Shown here: positions 11,101 to 20,549 of the stretch, piece after piece
How positions within the stretch are numbered: the first letter of the stretch is position 1
Layout: every line of letters starts with the position of its first letter
The notes under the pieces: model-generated
What the model was told of the DNA's origin: nothing
Database searches by the model: none
Seen by the model: the letters and a program-made list of their open reading frames with translations, nothing else
Assembly (NCBI GenBank): GCA_918807975.1
Contig: OU964918.1
Span: 35,572,477 to 35,636,476 of the forward strand
Direction of reading: 5' to 3'
Length of the DNA stretch: 64,000 nucleotides
From: Aplidium turbinatum
Lineage: Eukaryota; Chordata; Ascidiacea; Aplousobranchia; Polyclinidae
Program-made: the position numbers and the translations under genes

Positions 11101-11854
11101 GGGTCCACCAAGACAAAAAGGTTGAGAACCACTGGCATAGGCAATTACAATGTGTATGCCTAGCCTACTGAAATGGATAAATTATAGAAAGAAGGCTAAT
11201 ATAATGGGTCTGCTACTATTCGGTGAGTCCGATTCGGTGAGAGCCTTTTTCGGTGAGAGCCCTATTCGGTGATTTTTTTGAATTTTTTTTTGAAAATTAT
11301 CGGGTACCGTAGCCTAATTAAAACCCCTAACCCCAAACCCAAAAACCCAAACCCCAAAAACCCAAACCCCCAAAAAACCCCAACCCCCAAAAACCCAAAC
11401 CCCCAAAAAACCCAAAAACCCCCAAACCCTATCCCCTAACCCTATAACGGCAATGATAATTAGGCTACGGCGCGCAATAATTTAAAAAAAAGAACTCACC
11501 GAATAGGGCTCTCACCGAATAGGGAACTCACCGAATCGGACTCACCGAATCAGGCCATTCCGAATATAATGACTGAGTCTCATGAAAGCATACATCAGCT
11601 TTACAAGATAGGCTAAACATTTTTCTAACATATTGTTTAGGTTGCGAAACAAGAACCCAGCTATATTCGGTTTACTGCCATTTGTTGAAATCTACTCGCC
11701 ACAGATTCCTAAAGTTCCCCAAGTGGTGCGAAACCATTTGAACAACCAACACACTAATGCTGTTAACGCAGCAAGTAAAAAGCAACACTTACTTCCTACA
11801 CTGCCACAAAAAGGATCAACCCTGATTGACCTGCATAAAACTAGTGACTTCTAG
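2143..11854 (+). CDS. WD40-repeat protein of the WDR49/WDR64 type, nine exons, 5'-incomplete
   Basis: Exons: 2143-2248, 3103-3419, 3511-3657, 6976-7397, 7604-7825, 7926-8186, 9979-10089, 10177/10178-10287 and 11641-11854. All join in phase and give 635 residues ending in TAG. WD40 blades are visible as GNTIIWNFHNGE in exon 1, ATSSYDGDIFLWSIEDG in exon 2, ILVTGDSKGYIRTWDI in exon 4, and VASGGVDGSVRLW followed by GRYIGTFGQ in exon 5. The GTFGQ signature with a basic, non-WD40 C-terminus is typical of the WDR49/WDR64 (EFCAB8-like) family, whose members are often testis or cilium associated. A scaffold role is inferred from the family only. Exon 4 starts with a Ser-rich linker. The first exon begins with two bases of a split codon, so upstream coding exons are missing. 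Introns carry several hAT-like elements and a hammerhead pair. The exact family member is not certain. Confidence 0.85.
3762..3850 (+). repeat. tRNA-like SINE head in WD40 intron
   Basis: A box-like TGGCGTAGCGGTCAGTGG is followed, at roughly tRNA spacing, by B box-like GCGTTCAAAAC, with an intervening hairpin (GGAGTG/CACTCC). It does not fold as a proper tRNA, so a tRNA-derived SINE or tRNA relic is likelier than a functional tRNA gene. Confidence 0.45.
3966..4065. mobile_element. 100-bp hAT-type MITE
   Basis: The ends are inverted (CAGGGTTGTGGAGTC at the left, GACTCCA-like CAACTCCACAGCCCTG at the right). They are flanked by an exact 8-bp duplication CAACTAAC at 3958-3965 and 4066-4073. There is no coding capacity. 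An 8-bp duplication and CAG-type ends suit the hAT superfamily. Confidence 0.85.
4282..4372. repeat. One end of a CCGATA-rich element
   Basis: Begins TAGAGATGTACCGATACC and is rich in CCGATATC/GGCCGATA units like the hAT element that follows. No matching right end was seen, so it is probably a fragment of a related element into which the 4373-5565 copy inserted. Confidence 0.4.
4373..5565. mobile_element. Non-autonomous hAT-type element with GATATATCGG ends
   Basis: Inverted termini TAGAGCTCGACCGATAT and ATATCGGTCGAGCTCTA are flanked by an exact 8-bp duplication CTTTGGTG at 4365-4372 and 5566-5573. Both ends are packed with CGATAT/ATCGGCC units. The interior has a 72-bp-period direct duplication starting near 4964 and 5036. 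No transposase domain is recognisable. Confidence 0.85.
5574..6329. other. Intron segment, no recognised feature
   Basis: 5574-5870 is plain AT-rich intron. 5875-6329 is markedly more GC-rich than its surroundings, with an open frame on the minus strand (5917-6366) and others on the plus strand. None shows a known domain or splice signals. It is probably an unrecognised repeat; its right side abuts the terminus at 6330. Confidence 0.4.
6330..6362. repeat. Terminal fragment of the CGGTGAG-arm family
   Basis: CGGAATGGCCCGTTTCGG followed by TTAGTCCGATTCGGT matches one terminus of the family seen complete at 8637-8818 and elsewhere. Only about 33 bp are present. Confidence 0.6.
6428..6620. repeat. 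Short tandem duplication, about 2.5 units of roughly 78 bp
   Basis: Units share TTTTTTGCAGATT, ACAGTTGTGATATTTAATAT and CTTTTCAGGAA-like blocks, at about 6440, 6500 and 6570. It lies directly upstream of the hammerhead tandem unit. Confidence 0.7.
6653..6690 (+). ncRNA. Hammerhead ribozyme, first copy of the tandem pair
   Basis: Core CTGATGA (6657-6663) and GAAAC (6674-6678) frame a very short helix II (CC/GG, GTTA loop, with U-U next to it). Helix III is a 2-bp AC/GT closed by AATTT, giving cleavage triplet GTA (6684-6686). Helix I pairs CCTT (6653-6656) with AAGG (6687-6690). All invariant core residues are present. The weak helix II is a reservation, although minimal hammerheads are known in animal retroelements. 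Confidence 0.65.
6821..6858 (+). ncRNA. Hammerhead ribozyme, second copy of the tandem pair
   Basis: Identical in core, helices and GTA triplet to the copy 168 bp upstream. If both cut, the product is a 168-nt monomer with 5'-OH and cyclic phosphate ends, ready for circularisation. Confidence 0.65.
8187..8636. other. WD40 intron, no recognised feature
   Basis: Ordinary AT-rich intron between the exon ending at 8186 and the repeat at 8637. An open frame at 8365-8757 lacks any recognisable domain and runs into the repeat. Confidence 0.5.
8637..8818. mobile_element. Complete short copy of the CGGTGAG-arm family
   Basis: Runs from GGGTCTGCTGCTATTCGG to GGGCCATTCCG, with CGGTGAG units at the left and CTCACCGA units at the right. 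The core has CTAACCCTAACC-like sequence plus the family block GGCAATGATAATTAGGCTAC. It is flanked by TTTTCAGTC at 8628-8636 and 8819-8827, which is 9 bp here but 8 bp in the other copies. It is the smallest complete copy (182 bp). Confidence 0.85.
8828..9978. other. WD40 intron with a possible CGGCAA-ended element
   Basis: Repeated GCGTCGGCAAT units near 8950-9000 and CGAGGCAATT/CCTCGGCAACG units near 9592-9645 are in inverted orientation, suggesting a degraded inverted-repeat element at about 8950-9645. Boundaries and target duplication are not clear. Confidence 0.4.
10377..11134. mobile_element. Non-autonomous hAT element
   Basis: Inverted ends CAGTGGTTCTCAACC and GGTTGAGAACCACTG are flanked by an exact 8-bp duplication GCATAGGC at 10369-10376 and 11135-11142. 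Subterminal GGGGTCCG units appear at both ends. No intact transposase is visible in the 758 bp. It sits in the last WD40 intron. Confidence 0.92.
11206..11562. mobile_element. Complete copy of the CGGTGAG-arm family with expanded C/A array
   Basis: Left arm of CGGTGAG units, core with ATTATCGGGTACCGTAGCC, a C/A-rich telomere-like array (about 11325-11440), core GGCAATGATAATTAGGCTAC, right arm of CTCACCGAAT units, end CCATTCCG. Flanked by the 8-bp duplication AATATAAT at 11198-11205 and 11563-11570. The array and right half closely match the copy at 1-428. Confidence 0.88.
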
Positions 11855-12868
11855 CCTAATAAATGTCATAACATATAGCAACTTTTCAAATATTTAATGA
11901 GGTCGAATGTACTAGGTGACAACTCGTTTCAATAGAAAAGTTTATATAACTTTGCATTTACAAAGCTTTTAAAAGCTTAAACTGAGATGAAAACTTGTCA
12001 ACTTGAAATGACAACTACTGTGAAATTTGGTGTCTTTTAAATACATATCATGTGTTAAAACAATTCAACATGGTGCAGTGCTGTTTCTTATATGAGTGCA
12101 GTGCGTGAAAAACCACCATCAAGCTGGATCGAAGTTTTTCAGATGTCCAACACTCGCAATGTGAAGACTGAGAAGTTAAGTTCAATAGCATAGACAAACA
12201 TTACACCAAAATTAATACACTCCTCAAGTTTTAAGAGCCCCTCAAAAGCCAAGGTATGGTACTTACTAATAACTTCAAGTGTGTTTCAACAGCTATAAAA
12301 ATTAGATCTATGAAAGTAAATGTCAAACTTCACCTTTCCTATTGCCGGTCTGCAAGGTTATTTTCATTTTAAAACCGGTCCGTGATAGAAAAGAAGTTGG
12401 AGACTGTTGTCTAAACCTGTCTGGGTGGTCAAGCTGACAAGTCCACTTTAATCCTTACGATAGGTTTACTGTTGTCTGGGGCTCAACAGGACCAGGGGAC
12501 AAGCATGGATATTTTCTACCAAATTAACCTGCGGTTTTTTACCAATAATCCGCCACTAACCGTTTTAACAGTACCATACGATATATATATATAATATATA
12601 TTTCTGAAAATTGTCTGTGGCAGTTATTTTCTCACTCTATATTGCGATAAGAGTTCCGATTGGGTATTAAGGAAATACTCCAACAACGATCATCTTCAAC
12701 TCAAATAGCATAATAACAATGCTACAGAATAAAATGCTTAAAATTTGGTCATCTTCAACTCAAATAGCATAATAACAATGCTACAGAATAAAATACTTTA
12801 TCATTTAAAAAAATAGTCAATCCATCATGCATAGCGATTTGACCATCCAGCAGCTCTAGCCTCTAGTC
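11855..12868. other. Intergenic, 3' of the WD40 gene
   Basis: No gene seen. A 55-56 bp tandem duplication lies at about 12689-12795 (unit containing CATCTTCAACTCAAATAGC). The rest is AT-rich unique-looking sequence. Confidence 0.5.
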
Positions 12869-13849
12869 CAGGGGTTCCCTACCGGGGGTACTCGTACCCC
12901 TTGGGGGTACGAGATTGAACATCAAGGGGTACGAGGATCCTTGGGCCACAGAGCAGCTTTTCAAACAGATTTCACAGTACAGTTTTATTTTGGAATTGTA
13001 AATGGTGTTATGCCCTCACGGTCTTTGGTTTGAAAAAAACAATTAGCCTACAAATAATTGTTGTTATTTAGTAGGCTAAGAAGCCTCATTGTCTCAAAAC
13101 AATGTGTTTTTTGCTTGCTGCTGCTGAAAATGCAAATGAAAACCTTGCTAATTTTCCTTGTCTTGATCAAATTGCAAATAACTCTTTGCTGTAAAATGTC
13201 AAAAATGAAATTATTTCCCATTTAAAGATGTTGGTTAATTCTTTCGATGGTTACTTCTTTGCTGGTGAATTGAATTATTTCCAAATTCCAGCATTGGAAT
13301 ATAAATTCATTTCTTTTTGATTTAACAAAAATGTTGGATGAGGATAATTTGAAGAGAACATCATCGAAATGAAAAGCTGCTAAAAATTGTAACTGCTATG
13401 TGACAAATCAAAGTTAGAAGATTTTTGGTGTGTTGCTATGAAGCATTCCCAAGTCTTGCTATGGAAGCCATGACAGTGTTAATTCTCTTCTCAACAACTT
13501 ATTACTGTGAAAGTGGCTTTTCGACCATGATGTATATCAAAAATAAGTACATAAATCATCTGCAACTGGAAGATGATTTATGTGTTGCCTTGAGTAAAAT
13601 CAAACCATCATTTGAGCAAATTTTATCAATGAAACAGCAACACGTATCTCACTGAGAAGTGACAAACAAAATAACAGACATTTAATTTATTTTGTTAAAA
13701 TTTGCATTTTTATGTGAAACATTAATTTAACGTTTAATTGAGCAATATATAATATACCTGAAAATTTCAATCAGAATTTTTTGGGGGTACGAAGAATGCT
13801 CTGACCTAACAAAGAGGTATGAACAGCAAAAAAAGGTTGGGAACCCTTG
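12869..13849 (+). mobile_element. Degraded hAT transposon with transposase C-terminal remnant
   Basis: Inverted ends CAGGGGTTCCCTACC and GGTTGGGAACCCTTG, exact 8-bp duplication CTCTAGTC at 12861-12868 and 13850-13857. Subterminal GGGGGTACGA units occur on both sides. The 981-bp body is far shorter than an autonomous hAT and contains only a decayed C-terminal transposase segment. Confidence 0.9.
13425..13655 (+). pseudogene. hAT transposase C-terminal dimerisation fragment
   Basis: Encodes FSTTYYCESGFSTM and LEDDLCVALSKIKPSFEQIL, the conserved C-terminal hAT dimerisation motif of the ZBED5/SCAND3-like group. About 70 residues are open; the preceding catalytic region is reduced to stop-ridden traces. 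Non-functional alone. Confidence 0.8.
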
Positions 13850-13857
13850 CTCTAGTC

Positions 13858-14599
13858 TATTGTGAACAAAGTACCGTAGCCTACAGTTGCTATTGTTGAA
13901 CCACAGACAAACAAACGTTTCTATTGTATCATGTGAGAGTCATAATTTCATGCAAAACTACTGAAGTGCATCTATGGCTGTTATTTTTAACTGATGTTCT
14001 CAGCTGACAGTCAGCTATGGTATGTTATAAGAAATATTGATTCACGTGATAGACAACTAATATCATAAAAACTAAAGGTGGTCCCATATTCAGTTTCTGA
14101 AACTCAGGGTATGAGAAAGAGTTTTATTGAACTAGGCATTCAGCACTAGCAAGAAGGAAGTAGGTTGGTCTGTCTCTTTGTTGATTGCTTTTCCTGCAGT
14201 ACAGCAACTACACCTTTCCAACTTATTACACCCTGGGTAGAAGTGTGACATTTGTCATGAGTCAGTATCAATAGGTTATATCCGAATAGGATTGAGTGAT
14301 TGGAAAGCTAGTGCCATACCATGATCACAAACGTGAGGCATATCAAATATTATACAAATGAGGCTGATTATTATTCATTGCACCTTTATACAGTTATGTA
14401 GCCTATAATCCTCAATGATTTTAAACCTAAAACCAACAATGACAGTTAGGAATAGGTTAGTTAATAGTACAACTCTGCTACAGTGCAAATATGCAACCAC
14501 ATTTTAAGAATCAACTGTAAGTATAAAACTATGAATTTATTGTAGTACTGTACACATGAACTGGTATAAAACTAGAATTTAATTAACTTGGCACCTCAT
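13858..14599. other. Intergenic, nothing recognised
   Basis: AT-rich unique-looking sequence between two transposons. I searched it for the missing downstream exons of the minus-strand NIPA gene and saw none. Confidence 0.5.
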
Positions 14600-15502
14600 G
14601 GGGTCTGCTACTATTCGGCTAGTCCGATTCGGCTAGTTCCCTATTCGGCTACAGTCCAATTCGGCTAGTTCCCTATTACTAATACTAATCGATTCCTCTG
14701 CCATGATAAAGTAACACTGAGAGTCTAACGAATGACGTAACCTAAGGAATTCTAGGTCATGTAACGCCGAAACCCAGGTTTATTCTAAACTGCCACTTAG
14801 GTTTTCACTTCATCTTTTATGTCAAACGCTATTTGGCAACTGTCTTTTTTTCGTTGACACGTTTTCGCTGAGACTTTATCTCATTAACCTCTATTGTTAA
14901 TCATGAAAAATGTTGTTTTGATATAAAACACTTATTTTGAACAAACCCAGACAACAAAATTTGTCACTTTTACATTGATTCAACGTCTGCATACGTTGAA
15001 TCAATGTAAAAATGACGGATTTTGCCATCTGGGAAGGCACTCAAAGGTAAACACTGGATAAAATGCAAGAATGCAAAAGAAACGATACTGTGGAATACAA
15101 TACAACAATCTCTAAATAAACAGAAGGCGTCGTTGGATTTGGAATTTTGTAATCGTTAAGGATTCTAATATATTCTAAGTTTGCATCCAAATGGTGACGT
15201 AGGATACATGTCGATTTTATGTGAGCAAACATGAAACATTTCAATTTAATAGTTCAAACATTTTGCGCTAAATTTTATTTCAATTTACTTTTCTTTGTTA
15301 GAATGCACAAGAAACGATATTGTGGAATAAAATACAAAATACAATTCAAAACTGTAGCCGAATAGGGAACTAGCCGAATCGGACTGCCGAATCAGACTGG
15401 CCGAATCGGACTAGCCGAATCGGACTAGCCGAATCAGACTAGCCGAATCAGACTAGCCGAATCAGACTAGCCGAATCGGACTAGCCGAAACGGGCCATTC
15501 TG
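14600..15502. mobile_element. Long variant of the arm-repeat family, CGGCTAG units at both ends
   Basis: Starts GGGGTCTGCTACTATTCGG with units reading CGGCTAG, and ends with at least seven CTAGCCGAAT units and GGGCCATTCTG. Flanked by CACCTCAT at 14592-14599 and 15503-15510. The 903-bp body carries a different interior from its relatives and hosts a palindromic MITE at 14946-15033. Only 22 bp separate it from the next family member. Confidence 0.85.
14946..15033. mobile_element. Palindromic MITE, CCCAGAC ends
   Basis: About 88 bp, nearly a perfect palindrome around TTGATTCAACGTCTGCATAC. Ends are CCCAGACAACAAA and TTTGCCATCTGGG. Related copies lie at 42304-44500 (split), 46750, 48099, 52209 and 55757. 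Confidence 0.8.
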
Positions 15503-15524
15503 CACCTCATAAGACACTTAGTTT

Positions 15525-15701
15525 CGGAATGGCCCATTTCGGTGAGTCCGATTCAGTGAGTCTGATCCCTTAACGGGAGATTTTTTCAATTTTTATTTTT
15601 AAATTTTCGAGTATTGTAGCCTAATTATCATTGCCGTTTTAGGGTTAGGGGTTAGAGGTTAGGAACTCACCGAATCAGACTCACCGAATAGTAGCAGACC
15701 C
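15525..15701. mobile_element. Complete copy of the CGGTGAG-arm family, inverted orientation
   Basis: Runs CGGAATGGCCCATTTCGG to GTAGCAGACCC, the reverse of the 8637 copy. The interior reads TTAGGGTTAGGGGTTAGAGG. Exact 8-bp duplication CTTAGTTT at 15517-15524 and 15702-15709. Confidence 0.88.
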
Positions 15702-15755
15702 CTTAGTTTGAGGGCTGACTGGTTCAGTTTCTAAAAAATATGCTGGGTTACTTAC

Positions 15756-18700
15756 CTTACAATCACTCTCAATGCTCCCAGAGGTGTGATTAGAATAGCT
15801 GGAGCAATTGTGTAAGCAACAAAGTTTATAATCTCACCAACAGCCACTGAAAATTATGCAATTTTTGTCGTAACCATATGCCAATATGACATGTAGATTC
15901 TGATTTTCAATTTATGCACAACATAATGTAATGAATAATGTTCCATTTTAATAGATATATACATCATGAAAAAGTAGTTATGGTACTGTATATAAAAAGG
16001 AAGTGGCTATTTTTCCACAATCAGATGTTGCCAGAGTTAGGATTAAAGTTAGGAAGAGTTAAGGTAAGGGTTAGAGTTAGGAAAAAGACTAGGGTTTTGA
16101 TCTTCCCAGGACTAATAAAATTTCCAAAATACAAGTTTTTGTTTTCAACAGCTTTAAACTTTTCTCAAATTAGGGCATAATTCCTTATCTGGCAACACTA
16201 TTGAGGCTATTATTACACTAGTGTAAATATAGCCACAGCCATATAAAAAGTATATAATATGTATGTAAATCGCTTGCAGTTGCAGGCATAGAAATAAATT
16301 TAAATTGAAAAATTACATATTATATATTGTATTATAGAATAACTGTATCATTCTCTTAAGTTCTCAAATTACCACCAGGCTTTTTTTCGATGTGTTGCGA
16401 TTATACCCAGCATGTCAATTTGTTTCTGTACAATTTGTTCACTATTTTTTTTCCAACAAACAGATTAGAAATTTAAAACTTAAAACAATTTTTCTAATTC
16501 TCACAAGTGCGTACCATCCTACAGGTTGAAAAGCATTGTATTTGATCCATAGGCGCCGAGTTTTCAAAATAGCTGGGCGGGCGAACACATACTGACACGT
16601 CATAAAGGTTATTTTGTGCGTTTTTCAAAAGGGCGATTTTGCTGGGTTGTTGGGCTAGCCTAGTTTTACATTTAAGTCTATGTCTCCTCTAACACGATTT
16701 GGAAACAAGTAATAAATATAATTGGTACGCAACAACGTCTGGTCCTGGTAATTCAGTTCCGCATGTTTTTTTGTAATTGGTACGTGCGGGTTGCAGAACG
16801 AAAACTGCACTACTGTACTAGTTCCATAATTACATTACTATTGTTGATACAACACGATAACACACACACAATACATCGGTGGGTTCATACGATAAGTCGC
16901 TCCTAGCGGGCGCACAGATACGACACAAGAGATGCTGTAATGCAACGCAGAAGCGATTTTACGGCAATTCAGCTCCCGAGAAGCCATCTAGCGATAAACT
17001 GCGCTATTGAAACGAGCTTACATTGAATCTACAATTAGAACAGTTATATAACAAAGGAGCAGAATTGCAACTTATGACAATCAACGGTTTCATCCGGCCA
17101 AACCAACAGGTGTGCACACTTTAATATCAGTGACGTAACAGACGCAACTGTGATGACTGAGAACACAAAATAGAGCATTTTGGCAACAGAGTTAATTGAT
17201 AACGTCGTTTGAGAGAAAACTACTCCTTTGAAGAACAATGCTACAGTTTTTACAACGATTTAACATCTGGCGATGTTAAAACGATGTAAAAGCAGTGGAA
17301 ATTGCGGTCAGACTTTTGCCGCAAATGAAGTTCCTCGCATGTTTGCGCAATTTACTTGATTTATAGCACTGGGCTACGAGTGGCAGAGCGGAGACAAACG
17401 GCGCGGCCGGACACTTTTGCTCGTTTAACGGCGAATCAACGTTGTTTAACGTTGCATGAATGTAACAATGGCAATAATTGACGAAAATTAATCGCTTAAT
17501 TAGTAGGTCTAGTAGGGCCTATCATATGGCGACAAAACTCTGTGAATAAGGTAAGTAGGCTAGTATCAGAAGGTGGCAGATGGTTACAGATATTTTGGGA
17601 CTTAAAATTGCATTAATTTTTTTTTTAAATTCTTGAAATGTCCGGCGGGCGCGGCCCGCCCGGGACTCGGTGCCGGTGAATTTTGATCATTACAAAGCTG
17701 AGTAACATGATCAGATATCCAGTAAGACATTTATTTTTAAACACTCACAGAAAAACCACATTGATTACTTTTTTTATATTGAATGTTTATGGCAGTGGTT
17801 TTCAACCTTTTTGGTGGAACGGAACCCAATGAAACATTCCAAAAGCACGAGGAACCCCTGTTTAATAATTTAATTGCCTTATGTAAAAAACATCGTTTGA
17901 TTAATAAAATTAAATTAAAATACTCGTGTTCATTTATGTACAATAAAAATACAAACTGTAAAAAATTACTTTATTCAAATAAATTAATTACAATTATTCA
18001 AATTACATTTAATCAATATTTGATATTTGATTATATTTTAACAATATGCATATAATAGACAGATAAAACCAAGCAAATTTCTATTACATGGCATTTAACA
18101 TCATACAATTAGAGTGAACATAAAACTATCAACTGCAAACGTTTTTGGCCATACTCAAGTTAGCCCTTCTCAAGTAACGAAAATAACTGATTTTACAATA
18201 ACATCTGCATTGAACATAACTGATCTACACAATGAATTGAAAAACGAAACGTACGGTAGTTTATAGTTTTATGTTTACTCTAATTGTATGATGTTAAATG
18301 CCGTGTGGTTGCTTGGTTTTATCTGTCTATGATTAAAGAAAGTCACCTCTCTACCAAAATTGTATGCATATATAATAACAAAATAAACTCTCGGATTTGA
18401 ATGTAAACTTGCGGAACCCCTACACTTACTGGCGGAACCTTAGGGTTCTGCGGAATCCTAGTTGAAAACCACTGGTTTATGGTATACACCTGTTTGATCT
18501 ATTCGACTGGCTTGCTTTTACAGAATAAATTGATGTTAAAAAGTAAACCATGTATAATACTCATTTTATATTTACATAAAGATAATCTAAGTTTTTTTGG
18601 TTAAAAACATGAAAAAACTGTCTTCAGTCAATTAATACATATGCCCTGCACTGAGGAGACCGGAAGGTCGAAACAGTGTGCACTATCTGCAGTTATGCAC

Positions 18701-19860
18701 AAGGCTGTATTCTTTTAATCAGGTATAATATAGATAAAATTATAAATGCTATTTCTGATGAGAACAGTTTGGTATGGACAACGTTCAATTTTTAAAATAA
18801 TTTTTGGAGCTGGTATACAAGTCCCCCCCACCCCTTGGTAATTCATGCCAAAGACAGGACTCGACCAAACATATAGGGTGAAACTACTTTACCTTTGCTT
18901 TACTGTTCACACACTTCAATCCAATGTTTTGGTCAATTCCTCTTTGTCATGAGTTACCAAGGGGTGGGGCGGGGGCTTGTATACCAGCTCCTAACTTTTG
19001 TAGAGTGTTTAAAAATAAATATGTTATGTCATGCAGCTATGTAACTCTGCTTTGTGTGTTTGTGGTAGAACAAGACAAACTTTCTACCGAAGCTCTATCA
19101 CAGTATTAACTTTGACAACCATCAACCATAATGTGGAAGTAAGCATCTTACTGTTTACCACAAAACTTAAGACGTTAGCTAGTTAAAAAATCCTTCATGA
19201 AACTTTGGGAATACAGTATTTACATACTTGAAATCATTCCAGCCCACCATAACCATTGTCCCAAGTAAGCAAAGCCTTTGTGTTTGTCTGAAAGTACAAA
19301 AAGTAATGAATAAATTAACAGCCTAATCATAATAAAAACAGTATATATATTGTATTTTGTTGTTAATTGTGAAATGTGGACCGTATTGTAAAAATTGTGA
19401 AATACGTATTTTGTTGTTAATTGTGAGATCCATGTTCCAACAAAAGGTTCAAAACAATGACTAAATCTACAAACTCCAGCTGCTCATCAAACTGACACGT
19501 AGTAGTGGTTGAAACCCATAAATTCATAGTAGTGTAGCTTTATTAAGTTCACACTTTACAGATGTGGCGCTCAACCTTCCCTTTTCAAAATTTGCGATTT
19601 GCTACAATTGTCTGCCAAGAAACAAATGGTAAACAATGTTAATAAAAGGCTAACCAATATGCTTTATCACCTTTATTGGATAACCGAGTTGTAGAACGAA
19701 TCAAACCCTTTTTTTGCAAAATGAAGCTACCACCAACCAAAACTGCAGATATGACCGATAATAAAAGACCAAAAAAAGGATGACTAGGTCGTTCTTCATT
19801 CACAGACAGCTCTGCATCGGCATTCAGTCCAGTCGTTAGCAAATATCTAGTTAACATCAT
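15756..19860 (-). CDS. NIPA1/2-like magnesium transporter, first three coding exons only
   Basis: Minus-strand exons: 19860-19671, 19287-19228 and 15846-15756; phases join exactly and all four GT/AG sites are canonical. The product begins with two Met codons and an unstructured 25-residue N-terminus. A first membrane helix includes VLVGGSFILQKKGL, then LGQWLWWAGMISMAVGEIINF and YTIAPAILITPLGALRV. These are the signature helices of NIPA Mg2+ transporters (SLC57), membrane proteins of endosomes and plasma membrane; the pattern is closer to NIPA1/2 than to NIPAL. About 113 residues are present against roughly 330-360 in the family. The exon ending at 15756 has a clean donor, yet no later exon was recognised down to 11855. 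Either the gene is broken, or the next exon is diverged or lost among the repeats there. Confidence 0.82.
16549..17682. mobile_element. Degraded hAT-like element in a NIPA intron
   Basis: The left end CATAGGCGCCGAGTTTTC has GCTGGGCGGGCG just inside. The right end has GGCGGGCGCGGCCCGCC then GGGACTCGGTGCCGGTG, in inverted arrangement. I could not identify an exact target duplication. No coding motif was recognised. Boundaries are approximate. Confidence 0.55.
17793..18474. mobile_element. hAT element with an inserted inverted repeat
   Basis: Inverted ends CAGTGGTTTTCAACC and GTTGAAAACCACTG, exact 8-bp duplication GTTTATGG at 17785-17792 and 18475-18482. Subterminal GGAACC/GGCGGAAC units flank the interior. 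The middle (18050-18340) is a separate inverted repeat. Confidence 0.9.
18050..18340. repeat. Inverted repeat of Penelope-like terminal type inside the hAT element
   Basis: About 75 bp at 18053-18130 (AGACAGATAAAACCAAGC...) recurs inverted at 18255-18335. The inner sequence has AACGTTT/AAGGGC motifs resembling a decayed Penelope-like 3' end. Inverted terminal copies are common for Penelope-like elements, but no coding remains. Confidence 0.5.
18646..18692 (+). ncRNA. Hammerhead ribozyme, type I, nearly canonical
   Basis: Core CTGAGGA (18651-18657). Helix II GACC/GGTC is capped by a GNRA loop GGAA (18658-18669). GAAA follows at 18670-18673. Helix III CAGTG/CACTA has a TG loop and one C-A mismatch beside the cleavage site, which is ATC (18685-18687). 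Helix I is a perfect 5-bp CTGCA (18646-18650) with TGCAG (18688-18692). Every invariant core residue is present. It lies in a NIPA intron on the strand opposite to the gene. No tandem partner was found nearby. Confidence 0.78.
18809..18990. mobile_element. Short MITE with GGAGCTGGTATAC ends
   Basis: Left GGAGCTGGTATACAAGTCCC with CACCCCTTGGTAA; right the inverse TTACCAAGGGGTGGGG with GGCTTGTATACCAGCTCC. Around 40-bp terminal inverted repeats enclose about 90 bp. No clear target duplication was seen. Confidence 0.7.
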
Positions 19861-20549
19861 TTGACAAGCCTATTCAGTAAGAACACAAGCATTCATACAA
19901 CTCAACTTTTTTCTAAAAAGTTTCATACAGCTAGCTTTGTTTATATTTCTCTTTTATATTTTAACATATAGCAAGCCATTCTGACTTCATTTAAATGCAT
20001 AGGCTACAGCCACAACCACTATGGTTGGTGAAATAACCATTCAATGCATCCTGCGCTTTTCAAAGTCGGCACCTAATTATATAATCATTGAAGTTTTATG
20101 GGCCACTACAGTAATTTTGAAAATGTTTGTGGAAACTCCGATCAGCGATTTTGATTCTTGTATTTTTTTCTCAATCTTTTCAGGGGACGAAATCGGGGGA
20201 GGAAGTTTTTGCTCTCCACGTCCAATTTATAAAAATGGACTTATAAAAATTAAGCCCTGGAGACACGTCAAGTTGGAAAATTTTGAAAAAAGAATTTGTT
20301 TGTGGTTACTGTAATGGAAAGATTTTCAGTAATCAGCAATTTTTAAAGAAAATACAATTTGAAGCAATGTTAGAAATTTTCTGCAAACCAACAAGCAGAA
20401 AGAGACAAGAATTTGGGCTTACAAATGGAAATTTACTTTTATTAAAAGAAAACTGTTCTGGACTGATTTGCAATTGGATTATTATTATAATAGCACTTTA
20501 AATTATACTAATTAGTTATTTTTATCATTAAATTGTCACAAAAGTTAAA
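19861..20549. other. Region upstream of NIPA, no gene recognised
   Basis: Open frames at 20021-20314 and 20283-20501 lack known motifs. About 20120-20190 (CTCCGATCAGCGA, CTCAATCTTTTCAGGG) resembles 23240-23360 inside the foldback element, so this is probably an old repeat. Confidence 0.45.

Noticed and set aside
16549-17682. Exact target duplication for this hAT-like element
   Set aside because: TTTGATC occurs near both ends but not at consistent positions relative to the termini.
18130-18170. Hammerhead in the inverted repeat inside the 17793 hAT
   Set aside because: The reverse strand keeps only a vague AAGGGC/AACGTTT pattern; the CTGANGA core is lost.
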